A stretch of DNA of 64,000 nucleotides from Solanum dulcamara (taxonomy: Eukaryota; Streptophyta; Magnoliopsida; Solanales; Solanaceae): contig NC_077241.1 of assembly GCF_947179165.1 (NCBI RefSeq), forward strand, positions 33,661,246 through 33,725,245, written 5' to 3'. Shown piece after piece: positions 35,819 to 47,984 of this stretch. A program made the position numbers and the translations under genes. The first letter of the stretch is position 1. Each line of letters starts with the position of its first letter. A model generated the notes under the pieces. The model made no database searches. It saw only the letters and a list, made by a program, of their open reading frames with translations, and was not told the origin of the DNA.

Positions 35819-37958
35819 TGTCATGACCCAACCTCATAGGCCATGATTGGGGTCCGACTTGGACGCCCGTATCCATACCTATCAGCTCTAGCCAATCTAA
35901 ATGATGAACAATATGCTAACTTACATAAGAACCCCAATGGGTCATAACGTCTTCATATATATATAGCCCTTTCATTAGTCTCCTGGGGAGTTGTCACTAA
36001 TCATATCATGAAAGAACATGCAATCCAACAAGGCTGTCATTACATATTAACATTCACAACATGTTGTTTAGATGCAGTTGAACAAAACTTACACACAACC
36101 CATATACACACATGTTTACAGACCTCTAAGAGTATCAACAATATCATATGGAGAAAAAGGACCCCCGCCGTACCCCTGAATAAACTAATACTTACATCAA
36201 AAGATCAATATCAACAGTCTAGGGTCCAGTACAATGGAGCACTCCAAAATAGCTGAGTGGAGAGTCCTTAGCTGGCGGATCCCCAAAATGCATGTTTGTA
36301 CCTGAGGGCATGAAATGCAGCCCCTCGAAGAAAGGGGTCAGTACGATATATGTACTGAGTATATAAACAATAACATATCATAAATGAGATCACATATGAA
36401 GTAGAGGTTCAGGAGATAAGTATGATACTCAAGAAATAACTGTACCTGTGCCTTATTAAATAAAATCATGCATGATCATATCATATATCATATCCATCCC
36501 ATTATGGACTCAGTGAATCACATGTATCCTATTTTCCCAATCATGAGACCTAACACCATCATCACATCATCATGCCGGCATATCATATCATCATATATAT
36601 ATATATATATAACGTACCCAACCCTCTAGTGAGGGACTCGGTGAATAATGCAGTGAAACTGAGCACGATAACGTACCCAGCCCAGGACACGATGAAAGAT
36701 GTATTAACAGTATGCATGAGAAAAGTAGTAAGTAACCATACGCAAATTAAATCATTATCTGAGACTCAATAGAATAGTCAAGTGATACATCACTTGAAGA
36801 TCAGGGAGTAATCATCTCAAGTAAACTCTAAATGTCATTAGGTATCATATAAAATAGAGCCTCAAGAATCATAGACATGTATCAAGACAATGCTAAACAA
36901 ATTATGTAATAAGAGACATTTGTAATAGTAGGGTCCTTAGGAATTAGAGCTTATACATCCAATTACTATTCAACATATAGAAGGCTAGAGAGAAATAGCT
37001 CAACTACTTTAAGAGTTTTACCATCCAGAGGTGAATAAGAGTCATGAGTCATACTTGGAGATTATGAATGGAATTATCCCCAAAGCTCATATCACATATC
37101 ACTTATATCTACAAAATTCCAAAAGAAAAGAAGGGATAGGCTTTACATACCTGTTATAGATTATCCACAACCAAGCTTGTTTTGTTACCCCTTTAACTTA
37201 TTTAACATGAAAGTAACACGATTATGAATAACCTTCGACTTTCCAGCTTCTAAATATACAACCAATTACCTATACGAATTACTTTCTCGTTCACACTTCT
37301 CGACTAGTATATTGGTTAGTTAAGAAGTTAACGGAAATTGGGCAGCATTTCCCCTATAACTCGCCCTATCCAAACTTCCAATTAACCTTCGATTAGAAGA
37401 GTCGTACCAACAACAACAACCACCATCTATCTACAATAGAAATACTTCAACATTATTCAATACAAGTTCCAAAAAGTCCACCTAAAACCATGACATTAAA
37501 ATATGGTTTTCGATCCTTATTTCATAAAATCACCACCACACGGAAAGGAGCATAACGTGGCTACGAACAGCAGCACTTATACTCATTTATAACCATATTT
37601 CCATCCCTTCAACACATAAAAATTACCTTCAAATACAATACGATAATAACGACAATACTAACCAAACTTTAATCCAACTAGAATAACTTCAATTGTGCCC
37701 GTTTACAATGTCAACAATAACCATTTAGTTTTCTTACTTCCAACTCCACTTAACACGAATTAATCTCCCCATTAAAATATCATTAACTCCAATTTAAAAG
37801 GAAGAAACCCTACCTTAGCAACTTGGCTCTGCAATTTAGCTGAATGTTGGTGGACTTTTTGTTGGACCTTCTTGCTGCCCCAATAACTAATTTACATTGT
37901 TTCAGCCATGGCCGAAACTTGCCATGGTTTGAACTCTCTTTCTTTCTCTGTAGGTTTT
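35819..37958 (-). repeat. B1 3' LTR, distal part
   Basis: It starts TGTCATGACCCAACC on the plus strand and aligns to 55333-57510. It contains a short AT microsatellite at 36593-36611, the GTACCTGAGGGCATGAAATGCAGCCC landmark near 36300, and B-type 'GAGGGACTCGGTGAATAATG' subrepeats. The alignment to its partner breaks at GTAGGTTTT, where TGTCAAGACCC of B2 begins, and resumes at 50503. Confidence 0.87.
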
Positions 37959-39911
37959 TGTCAAGACCCAATCCTGTGGGTCATGAAGGGTGCCCAAATT
38001 GAACACTCACGTGGTCCTCTGCTAACTGTAAGTAACCCTATCTCCTATTTGCATCATAAGGAATCAACCGGCACGATAATATATAAGCCGACGAGGCTTC
38101 CATGACAAAGAGAATGTCCCAAAACATAAGTCTAATAGGCACCACTGTACACACACTTATACAACCCACATACATGTCCACAGATCTGTAAGAATAAGAA
38201 CAGTAACATAAGGTGGGATAGGGCTCCCATCGTACCCGTGAACAAATAATACATACATCAAGAATTAGTACAAAAACTAGGCTCCGACACAATAGAGTGC
38301 TTCTGAACTGGTGAGTGGAACTCCTACGCTGGCGGAATCCCTAAAGTATGTATTTGTACCTGCGGGCATGAATGCAGCCCTCCCCATAAAGACAAGGTCA
38401 GTACGATATGTGTACTAAGTATGTAAAGCATAAAATACCATAAGGAGAGCACAATTGACATAGGGATATAGGGAACAAGTATAATAATTAATAAATAACT
38501 GTAACTGTATCTTGTAAAATGATGTCATGTATCTCAGTGTCATATTTTGTACCCGGCCCATTGTGGGACTCAACTTTACAAATGAATCAATATGTCATCA
38601 TATATATATATACCATACTTAGACCTTTATGGGACCCAGTCAATAATTATGCCATCTTATCATCGTATATATATATCATACCCGACCCTATATGGGACTC
38701 GATCATACCTAGCCCTTTATGGGAATCGGTCATACCCTACCCTCTATGGGACTCGGTTATATACGACCCTATATAGGACTCAGTGAATACTTATATCATC
38801 TTATATCGTACCCGCCCCTTTATAGGACTCGATAGTACCCGGACCTCTTGTGAGGGATTCGGTGGATGATATATTAAACATATGCACGAGCAGAGCATTG
38901 AGTAACCATATGCATTTTAGATCATATTTGAGATTCGATGAAATACTCAAAATGTGCTATCATTAAAAAACCAAGACAAGAGTCATATCAAGTACCTTTT
39001 GATTGCCACTATGGATTAGGTCAAAATGGAACTTTTGGAATCATATTCCCGTATCAAGTCATCCTCAAATATCTTTTGGGAATCAAGAAGTTGGCTATCT
39101 AAGTCTCTTTAACAAGAGGAACTTCCTTGGAATCATATACACATCATCTATTTATTTCATAAAGATCATACCAATAAAGAAAGGAAGATTAGCTTTACAT
39201 ACTTACTACTTCCCAATGTATAGAAAAACTTGAGAAGCAATAGCTCAATTATTGTAAGAGTTCCAACATTAGAGGATGAGTTAGAAACACTTAGGAATGG
39301 AGTCACCTCCGAGATTGTATCATCTTTTACCTCCATCTAGGACATGCCAAAAGAAGAAAAAAATAAGCTTTACATACTCTATAATTTCCCTCATGGAGTC
39401 ATCATATGCATATATCGTACCCGGCCCGTCATGGCTCAGTGAATAATTGTAGCATAATAGCATCATACTTATGTCAAAAGCATACCTAGAGGAAAGAAGG
39501 ATATCTCTATTTACTCATGCCAAACACATGCCAAGATAAAGGAGATAACTTCACATACCTCTTATGTATTACTCTTACCCATGTTTGCCTCGTCCTCTTT
39601 TGAACCTATTTTACATGAAAGCAATAATAAGGTTAATAACCTTTCACTTTCTAATTTCCAACTCTGCAACAAAGTATCCATTTCCCTCGACTAGTTTATT
39701 ACTAGTTTCGAAGTTATCGAAAATCGGGCAGCATCTCCCCTAAAACTTGCCATATCTAACCACTAATATTAGCAGCCATATTACCAAAAATAACCAGCAG
39801 CCATATATACAATCACATACTTTCAACATTACTCAATACAACTCCAAACAACTAGCTTAAAACTACGATACCAAAATAGAGTTTTTAGCCTTTATTTCAT
39901 AGAATCTTTAA
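37959..39911 (-). repeat. B2 3' LTR, part left of the organelle insert
   Basis: TGTCAAGACCCAATCC onward aligns to 47390-49280 of the partner LTR, up to the bases AATCTTTAA. It includes the 'ATGGGACTCGGT' subrepeat block at 38545-38865. The 85-residue frame at 38519-38776 arises from those repeats and is not a gene. Confidence 0.9.
38545..38865. repeat. Imperfect 'TACCCGACCCTTTATGGGACTCGG' subrepeats, eight copies
   Basis: Eight units of roughly 25-30 bases, each with a TACCCGRCCC-like half and a TATGGGACTCG half that are partly complementary. The partner LTR has six at 47985-48245. Confidence 0.8.
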
Positions 39912-42602
39912 GCTCTACGCGGATACGATCTTTCCTTACTGAACAGCTTCACCACCCCTCTATAAGCTTTCCCTATCGCTCTGATGAACCTCTTCAAGGG
40001 CCCAGGCTCCCCGTCCGGACAAAGGAAATCTCTGACACAGATTTAGGCTTCTCCGATTGAGAAAACTCCGACAATTACTTTTATAGTAGCTGCGAGCAAT
40101 CGGTTGATTGGAATTGCGGGATGGATAGATGTTACAGATGATGAATTGGTATGTTGGGGGATATCATTATTGCCGAACCCAATGCCTCATATTTTCCTTA
40201 ACCTAATTAATCAGCCCCATGGTTCAACGTGCCAGCTACGCTTCCTCTTCTAGAACACCAGGAAGATTGACTCGACAAATAAAGCACTGAATTGGCGAAC
40301 TATTTCAGAAAGCAGCACCTTACAATGTTCATGACCAATTGGATCCTGATGGTGGGACATTATGTTCCCTTGTCTCCCCTTAGAGGGGAGGGGTGGAACT
40401 ATTGAGGAGTTGAGCTCCGCTCGACGGGTCTCGTCATCGAGAAGCGGAGGGTGGAGCTATGGGATCAGAGGCGGTTGGTTTACGCTCGGCTCGGAAAAGC
40501 AGGTGACTCACAGCCTCCCTCTCGCCCAAATAAATGAAATGGGATGAATCAAATCAATAAGCTTTTTTATTGATTCAGGGCGCAGCGTAGGGGCCATCTC
40601 CTGTCATCCCTTACCTATGGTTCAGGAAAGGGATTGACCGGAATGATTGCAACGAGACACACCAACACCACTACTTAGAGGTGGAAAGGGGGGCGGTCGG
40701 AGGATGACAGAGCAATCACGCCTTGCTCCCTCCTGACATCTATTGGGAGGGAACCTCCTTTCAGGGAGAACTGCGAGGAGCCAACCCTAGTATGAGAGGA
40801 CTGTCCTAATAAGACAATTCAATCAATCCTTTGTTTTGAAAGAACTGTTCAAGGACCAAGCGATCCCTTTCCTTCATACTTCATATAAATCAATCTAAAA
40901 CATGCGGGCGAAATTCCCGCCAATGGCTGAGAGCGAGACCAAGCCGAGCCACTAGTAGAGTAAGACAGCGACGGGTTCTCTGCCCCTGCGGGGAGTGAGG
41001 GAGCTGGAGGAAGTTCCTTCTATGCTGTCCAGAAAAGACAAATGCAATTCATTCAGCTCGAATATTGCGCCGAGAGTGTTATGTAAAAAGGACCAAGGAG
41101 GATCCTATCCTAAAGGAGAAGGAGGAGGAGTAGGAGCTAGCTTTAGGGGAGGAATCGAATGATTACGAGATAAACAATGAGACAAAGGAGAGCACTTAGA
41201 CGAGTCAGCGAATCTCAGCAGGGGCCCATCAGCCCCATCTTTGAAATCTTTCCAAGACCATCTACTATTGAATCAGCGTCTGGGCTCGTTCCTCCCAATA
41301 AAATAGAAGGACAGCCGGTGTTGAAGCAGGCGTATACTGATGAAAATAAGATTCGTTGGCTTATCTGTCAGTCGCGTCGGGTCTGCCAGTCCTTTTTTTC
41401 GGTGCAACACAGGAAAGCGCCCTTTTTTTGTCATCCCTGCAGCTTTCTAGATTTTGTATTGAACGCGATCTTCGGATATTTTTTCCAGGGGAGGACTTTC
41501 TTGATCGCCTCATTCGTGCGGGCAGGGGGGACGGCGGGGAGGCCGGCCCCTGTCCCTGTCGCCAAGTGTGTGATCCTGAGTAGCATTTCCTTTCACTGAG
41601 GAATGGGCGGATGCAGAGACATAAACTGGGACAGGTATCGGCTTGGCTTCGTCCCGAACCAAGGAGGCATTCGAGCTGAATTGGTTAGTGATGGAAGCAA
41701 TTCCCACTGAGCTAGGATCAAACTCTTCTTTTGAGTATGATTGGGCCCTGCAGTGGTAGAACCGCGGGCTTTACGCAATCGATCGGATTAGATAGATATC
41801 CCACTCATAAGAATAAGACGTTCAACTCCCTAAAACTGATTCTAGGATTTTTGCCGACTCAAGCGACCTGAGGAAAGTGCGGTCAGATTCAGAATCCCCG
41901 ATTCGCATCATTATGCTCAATAAAAGGAATGAGGGGTAGAGTCCCATCCAAGCATATCCTCTGTTATCGGCCCGACAACTCAATTTATCCGGTAAACTAC
42001 TAGGGGCTCATGTAGCCAAAAATCCTACTTCTACAATTGGTAGGTCACCGGGTTGAATCGAGGGTTCGGAGGAGAATTGGCCATTCAATCTTGTGAACTA
42101 ATCGAGACCGTCCCTTTCAGATAGGAGGACCCCTTTTTGGGGATAGACCGTTCGTACACATCTTCTCTTTGTTTCCCGGGCCTCTAGTGAGTGCCATTAC
42201 CAATCGCGGGTAACCCCCGGTCCGGCCGCCCGAACTCCTAAGTTTACGGGCCTAGCTCAACGAAAAGTGGATCAGGACCCGGAATGGGTGGAATATGTGG
42301 TCTTGGAAGGGACAATAAGGAAACTCGACTTGAACAGCGCGTCCCCAGAAAAGTACTTCCTTATAGATACAGACTTTCCGTACTTCCAAGGAAGGAGGAA
42401 TATTCTAGTATCCCCGGTGCCCGTGGGTGACAGCCTCTTCGCCATATCTTCATCCAACAAAAAGTAGCTCATAATCTGGAAAGCACTCGCGGATGAAGCT
42501 CCGTCTCCGTCCCCTCCCTTCTGTCCAAGACTCTTGAATCTGGTCCGATTTATCAGATTCTGATATTATTGACCGAATTAAAGAATTCAAAATCAATCAA
42601 AT

Positions 42603-42656
42603 CTCCCCAAGTAGGATTCGAACCTACGACCAATCGGTTAACAGCCGACCGCTCTA
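42603..42656 (-). tRNA. trnN-GUU: Truncated tRNA-Asn(GUU), plastid-like
   Basis: Read on the minus strand: TAGAGCGGTCGGC, anticodon loop CTGTTAACC with anticodon GTT, then the T-arm GGTTCGAATCC and the 3' acceptor strand CTTGGGGAG. About the first 19 bases (5' acceptor strand and most of the D arm) are replaced by GGCTATTTACCCC, so the cloverleaf cannot form. Angiosperm mitochondria carry a plastid-derived trnN of this sequence type. The breakpoint inside the tRNA could have formed within the mitochondrial genome, before transfer. Confidence 0.85.
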
Positions 42657-43345
42657 GGGGTAAATAGCCCTTTTCCCAACCCGAACTTGGTTTATCTGCA
42701 GTTTCAAAGGGAGTTCTTGACCAGTTGGAAAAAATGTTAGCTCGATCAAAAGCCCCTTCTTTCCTCGTCCGAGGGAGAGGGGCGTTCAGCCACTTGACTG
42801 CTTATCTGAATTATGCAACAAGAAAAGTAAGTAAAAAAAAATTTGAGGCTTTTTTCGTAGTAATAGTGGGCCGGTCTCATTCTTTATTTTATCTGTGTAT
42901 CCACCAGAGTGTGGTTGGTGTCACCTCCCGTGCGCTAGCTGTGCCTTGCCCCCGATGCATGTAATGGAATCGAGTACTATACTTTTTTGAGGTCTTCTTG
43001 GAACAAGGTCAGAGGCGTTGGACGGACCGACGGTTCCCGACTTTCTCCGCTTTCCGACCTTGCCATCAAGCATTTCCACACAAGGAGGCAGGCGACCGGG
43101 AAGCTTTGCTTCTAGATTTTCCTTGCAAGCCGATTCCCCAGCTCCTGAATAGGTGCCAAGGAGTTCCATTAGTGACTGGTAGATTGGCTCAGGCCATTGA
43201 CCCCCCAGGCAGCTCTCTGGGTCCCTACCGACGCCCTCGCTTTGTGCCCCGTCGGCCACTTCGAGAGCATCCGCGCTTACACTTGTTGCCCTAGCAGCAT
43301 AGAAGCAGCTTAGGTCTTTTTTTTTTGAAAAAGCAAACCATTTCT

Positions 43346-43354
43346 CATAAGAGA
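43346..43354 (+). promoter_or_regulatory. Dicot mitochondrial promoter motif CATAAGAGA
   Basis: An exact match to the CRTAAGAGA nonamer of dicot mitochondrial promoters, with an A/T-rich stretch upstream (43319-43340), as usual. It would be silent in the nucleus. It supports a mitochondrial rather than plastid or bacterial source. Confidence 0.6.
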
Positions 43355-43565
43355 ATAGAAAATCACAAGAAATATTTGATCCAACGTGCCTTTCAAACTA
43401 GTACTATTAGTAATCGACTCTATAGCTAAGTCTCCGAAAGGAAGAGACAGAGCACAACCGATTATGTGGCACAAGATGCGCTTCGGATCCAGCTAGCGCT
43501 CTGGGAGAATGGCCCCACCCGATGTGATCGACGTCGCATATTAAATGGAGGGTCATGTGGTCTTA

Positions 43566-44097
43566 AAACACCTTCCATCCCTTCAACACACAACCAAATC
43601 AGCTTCAACCGCAGCACCACAATCGCAACACACTACTCGACTTAGATTTTACAATAACTACTTCAATTTAGTTTGTTTCTAACGTCAAGCATCCTTATGC
43701 AATTTTTCCGCTTCCAACATTATTTAAGACATTTAATATATATCATAACATCTTCATAAACTCCAATTTGAAAGGTAAAACCTTACCTTGCGCGAAACTC
43801 GGCAAAGTCGCCAAAACTCGCCTCGGAAGTTCCTTTAGCGCGACTAAAGCTTTGTGGATGCTTGTTGTCCTTTTGGTGATGCCCCAAATCATAAATTTAC
43901 ATTAATAAAACATTCATATAAACTTGGTATACCCTAGTTAATTAGTTCACGGAATGAAATCAGAGACTTACCTTTTTTTCCCTCCAAATCCGTAGCCCTT
44001 TTTCTCTCTTAGCTTAGGGTTTTTCTTCTCTTTTTTTCTCTCTAGAGGTTTCTTGAATTTTGGATATAAGAATTACCTTTTGTTGATAAGGATGATC

Positions 44098-44134
<37 letters not shown>

Positions 44135-44699
44135 ACCTTAGGAGGTAACACGTGTCAACTTCTAAGTGGTGACACGTGTCAAGCGCTCATTGGGCAAACA
44201 CACTACCTCCTCCAACCATGAGATACCATGTGGCATATGGGGTCCACCTCTTGCTCCATATTCTTCCATGTGGCACTCTCTCATTCTTCCATGTGGCACC
44301 TTCTTTTCCCCCTCGTGGATTCGTAATCTCATCTTATTTTAAGAACCTATGTAATCTTTGCTACGTAAGCTTGGTATGTACTCAAGTAGCTTAAGTATGT
44401 AAGATTTCCAAGTTGGTATTGTACGTAAGTAAATCGAGACCTACAACTCATTACTTTGCCTCCAACTCCTTCTGGATTCTTATAACCGTATTTCCAGTCT
44501 TCTCTACTATAAGGCGTCACATTCTCCCTTCCTTAGAGTTGTTTGATAGCATTATCGATTATCCGGTTCATGTGGTAACTTTTAAGAAGCTTAAAGAATC
44601 TTTAAGAAACTTAAGAATCCTTCAAAAAACTTAAGAACCCTTCAAGAAACTTAAGAAGATTAAGAGGCGTTTCAAGGTACAAAAGTACGGGGTATAACA
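43566..44699 (-). repeat. B2 3' LTR, part right of the organelle insert
   Basis: It resumes at AAACACCTTCCATCC (partner 49336) and ends GTACGGGGTATAACA, the same end as at 50488-50502. It contains an AT microsatellite at 44102-44131. Confidence 0.9.
44102..44131. repeat. AT microsatellite, about 15 units
   Basis: (AT)15 at the homologous site of the (AT)16 run in the partner LTR (49871-49902). Confidence 0.9.
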
Positions 44700-44713
44700 T
44701 CCTTCCCCCCTTT
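44700..44713 (-). other. Polypurine tract of the B2 element
   Basis: The minus strand reads AAAGGGGGGAAGGA directly before the 3' LTR start TGTTATACC. This fixes the element on the minus strand. Confidence 0.8.
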
Positions 44714-44894
44714 AGGACATTCGTCCTAGAATATGAACCAAAAACTTCCTCAAAATCTTATACAGACCATATGGAGAGTTTTTCTGTTCCATTGCAATAG
44801 CCTATACTTTCATCGAGCAATCAATATCAGAGTTCTAAAGTTTGGAATTATCTGTAGACATAGGGAATAAGTACGGATACTTGTGGTTCATTTC

Positions 44895-45030
44895 CTCTTC
44901 AGCTTCCTAGGTCATTTTTTCACAATTTTCATTTCACCTCAAAATATTGATGGAAGATACGTCCTTAGCTTATGACTTCCTACTCCGCCGATCCAGGATG
45001 GTGATAGGTTGCTTCTCATTAGTTCAGATT
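44895..45030 (-). pseudogene. Chromodomain scrap of the B2 pol
   Basis: The minus-strand reading gives QPITILDRRSRKS, a stop, AKDVSSINILR, a stop and EAEEE, which parallels the chromodomain end of the other pol remnants (ILDRQVKRLR ... TWEAEAD). It has several stops within 45 codons. Upstream of it (45030 onward on the minus strand) the pol match ends at once, so integrase, RT and gag are gone. Confidence 0.7.
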
Positions 45031-47373
45031 CTTCCATGGTCCTTTGCTCATATTTGGCTCCCATTTTCTTGTCGCACGTTACATTACCATCCTTTCAATA
45101 ATGTGCGAAGGCACTCAGCCTAGCCCAAGATTTACCTTAGCGTCATCTCGCTAGTGTTCAGGTTATGCCTTGCCCTCTCCTCTTTTTTCTTATAATAAGT
45201 ATTGAGGTAGATCCCTAGTTCAACCCTGGTTATGTCCTTTTAGTCATTTGATTTAGCTTCTCTTTGTATTCCTCTGCAATGTATCCAAAATATCATACCC
45301 CCTTTTTCATCATGTACTCCTCCGCTTGGTCTTATGCTATATATATATATTTGTAGGTTGCACAACTAATTTTATACAACTGGTATGAGGTAGATGCAGT
45401 CTTTTCATTTCCTGGTCCCTTTTGCTTTACATAGCACCTTCACAATAGAACTTGCTCGTGCTAATGCTATTCTATCCTACCCCCTTTTTTCTTCCTTTTG
45501 GTACTCCTTGGTCTCCTCATTTCCTACCATAGCAGATTTTCTATTCTTTCCCCTTGCTACTTGTATGTCACATCTAAGCGGCCAACAACTCTATTGCCAT
45601 CTCTTAATCTTTACTAAAACATGGCCTTACTACCCTTTACATTGTCCTTAGATCGCTTAGTCTTACTCTCTTATTGTATTCACCCCTTTTTGTATGAACC
45701 CATCCATTAGGGTCTCTGCTAATGGTTCTCCACACGGTCTCAAATATCATGGCTTCTATCCATCCATTGCTAGCCTTTAGCCCTTGCTTACTTGTGCCAT
45801 CATGAGATGTCTCTTGAAATTTAAGCATTCCAGTCAACATGTAATAGTGTCAGTTGAAGTCCATCTCACACTTGTATTTCCCTTGTCCACTTCCCCCTTT
45901 AGGGTGTACCCACGTCATACTCTATTTATTTTCCACTATCCATACACATATGATTCTGTTCCAACATATTTTTCATACTATACCATGTCTCCTCCTTCTG
46001 TTAGATCATCTAGACTTTAGGTTTCCCCTATAAGAAATCTCAGTACAATCATGGGGTGCTTAGAATCCTCGATAAATAGTACACACTCTAGTGCATGTAC
46101 TGGTACTCTAGTCATATAACTAATGTACTAGTTTAGCCGAAGCCACATTTCATTCATCCCAATCAGTACGTCACTAGTGCTTATAATCGTGTCCGATTTT
46201 CCATTTGAGGGCACTTATACTCTGATGACACGTGTTTCACATTTTTTTATCACATTTTTTCCAAAGGATACCACTAGTTCCTTTAATAATTTCACAATGC
46301 CTCAGTTGTTTTGCAATTTCTATTCCCTATCCTTGAGGGATCCAACTATTTTCCAAAGTGAAGGTACATATACACAATACCCCTTTTTGCTTCATGAGCT
46401 TTCATTTTTATCGTATACTCGATGCTAACTCCTAACCTTACTTACAATCACATTTTTAAGTTACTTCTTTATTAGGCTCTACGTACTTCCATGATGATCC
46501 TCATTATATTCACACTATATCCTAATCATGGTCAATCCTGGAGGGTAATATTTCTTAACCTTTATTCACAACTCTTACTCTGGTTAATTCCACTTAGTGG
46601 AGCAAGCGTACTTAACCCCTTATCCTTCCTCATCATTTTAAACCTTAATACCTCCTAGGCTATCTTAAGATATTCATATCTATCATCATCCTTCTCACCA
46701 TATAAGTATTGACCTACTACTTACCACCCATATCCCAATTAACTTATTTCCCAAAGTCAGTTGTACTCCTAGTTTCATCAGATCTTATCGTTACCGTGGA
46801 TACGATCTCTCAAGATATATTACAACCTTATATCTCATTCTCTTTCTATTTCCAAAAAGAATTTCGGTATAGTTTCCTCTATATTCCTTACTATCCCAAA
46901 CCTGCCCTCAAGAAATACCAACAATGCCTCACAGGGCCAACATATATTTATTCATATCACATCCACACAAGGCTTTCAATATCTATAACTGTATGAAAAT
47001 AATGGACTTACCTTATGTGTCCAACTAAAATTGCATTTGTTACACTTTCATGTCTACTTTCCTTTCAATTTTCAATTTTACATTTCAAGCTCACTACTTT
47101 ACTTAACATATCTCTTTCATACCTTTGCTTACCTGCGTGTTTTGTCATTCCCAACATCGTCAATTACTTTTTTCTGTTGATGCCAGCCTTATTTTCAAAT
47201 CCAAGGTTAGTTTAAGGAGTTTTTCCTATGACTTGGATCTATCGTACAATCTTAGATGTAAAAAAAGTATCATCCTAAATGTCCTGTAGCCTCCTGTTTA
47301 TAGATGTGGTGCACAACACATTGATAAACATGACTCTACTAGACATAGTCTGTAGATATTCCTAGGAAGGACC
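45031..47373 (-). other. Non-coding interior of B2 (5' leader type)
   Basis: No domain was found on either strand. The part near 46800-47000 matches the B1 leader at 54730-54910 (shared ATCTCATTCT...AGTTTCCTCT and CTCAGGGCCAACATATAT), so it is 5' internal DNA of this family. The many short frames (45394-45651, 46177-46428, 46709-46996 and others) come from pyrimidine-rich sequence with few stops. Confidence 0.6.
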
Positions 47374-47385
47374 GCTCTGATACCA
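47374..47385 (-). other. Primer-binding site of the B2 element, perfect
   Basis: The minus strand reads TGGTATCAGAGC, four bases after the 5' LTR end TTGACA. Confidence 0.9.
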
Positions 47386-47984
47386 CTTCTGTCAAGATCC
47401 AATCCCATAGGTCATGACGGGTGCCCAAACTGAACACTCGCGTATTCCCCTACTAACTATAAGTAACCCTATCTCCTATTTGCGTCATAAGGAATCAATA
47501 GGTACTATAACATATAAGCCGACGAGGCTGCCATGACAAAGGGAACGTCCCAAAACATAAGTCTTATAGGCACTACTGTACAAACACACATATACAACCC
47601 ACATACATGTCCACAGACCTCTAAGAGTAAGAACGGTAACATAAGGCGTGATAGGGTCCCCTCCGTACCCGTGAACAAATAAATATATACATCGAGGATT
47701 AGTACCAAAACTAGGCTCTAGCATAATAGAGCACTTCTAAACTGCTTAGTGGAACTCCTATGCTGGCGGAATCCCCAAAGTGTGTATCTATACCTGCGGG
47801 CATGAACGTAGGCCCCTCGAAAAGAGGGGGTCAGTACAATATGTGTACTGAGTATGTAAAGCATAAAATACTACAAGGAGTGCGGAGTTGACATAGGGAT
47901 GTAGGGAACAAGTATAATAATTAATAAATCACTATAGCTGCATCTTGTACAACGACATCAGGTATCTCAGTGTCATATTCCAAA

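Larger units (their letters stand above)
39912..43565. other. Inserted mitochondrial-type DNA (NUMT), about 3.65 kb
   Basis: Alignment of the two B2 LTRs breaks at 39911 and resumes at 43566. In between lies DNA of a different kind: much richer in G+C and CpG, with short GC hairpins (GCGGGCGAAATTCCCGC near 40905, CCCCTTAGAGGGGAGG near 40377) and many overlapping short frames, as in angiosperm mitochondrial intergenic DNA. It contains a truncated tRNA-Asn(GUU) gene and an exact CATAAGAGA promoter nonamer. I recognise no intact mitochondrial protein gene. Open frames such as 41177-41599 (140 codons) and 42998-43294 match nothing I know. The 55 LTR bases corresponding to 49281-49335 are missing. 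A mixed origin with plastid-derived parts is possible. Confidence 0.82.

Noticed and set aside
38519..38786. Two overlapping frames encoding repeated WDSVIP / YGTRSY units
   Set aside because: They are translations of the LTR subrepeat array in two frames, with no start context, and are absent from the partner LTR in this form.
39912..43565. Possible bacterial or vector contamination, because of the sharp base-composition change
   Set aside because: It sits precisely between homologous LTR halves, holds a plastid-type tRNA-Asn and a dicot mitochondrial promoter motif, and has no bacterial-style gene packing.
45394..47215. Cluster of plus-strand frames rich in Phe, Ser, Leu and Tyr
   Set aside because: The DNA is pyrimidine-rich on the plus strand and so has few stop codons. 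It matches the B1 leader region, which lies antisense in a minus-strand element.
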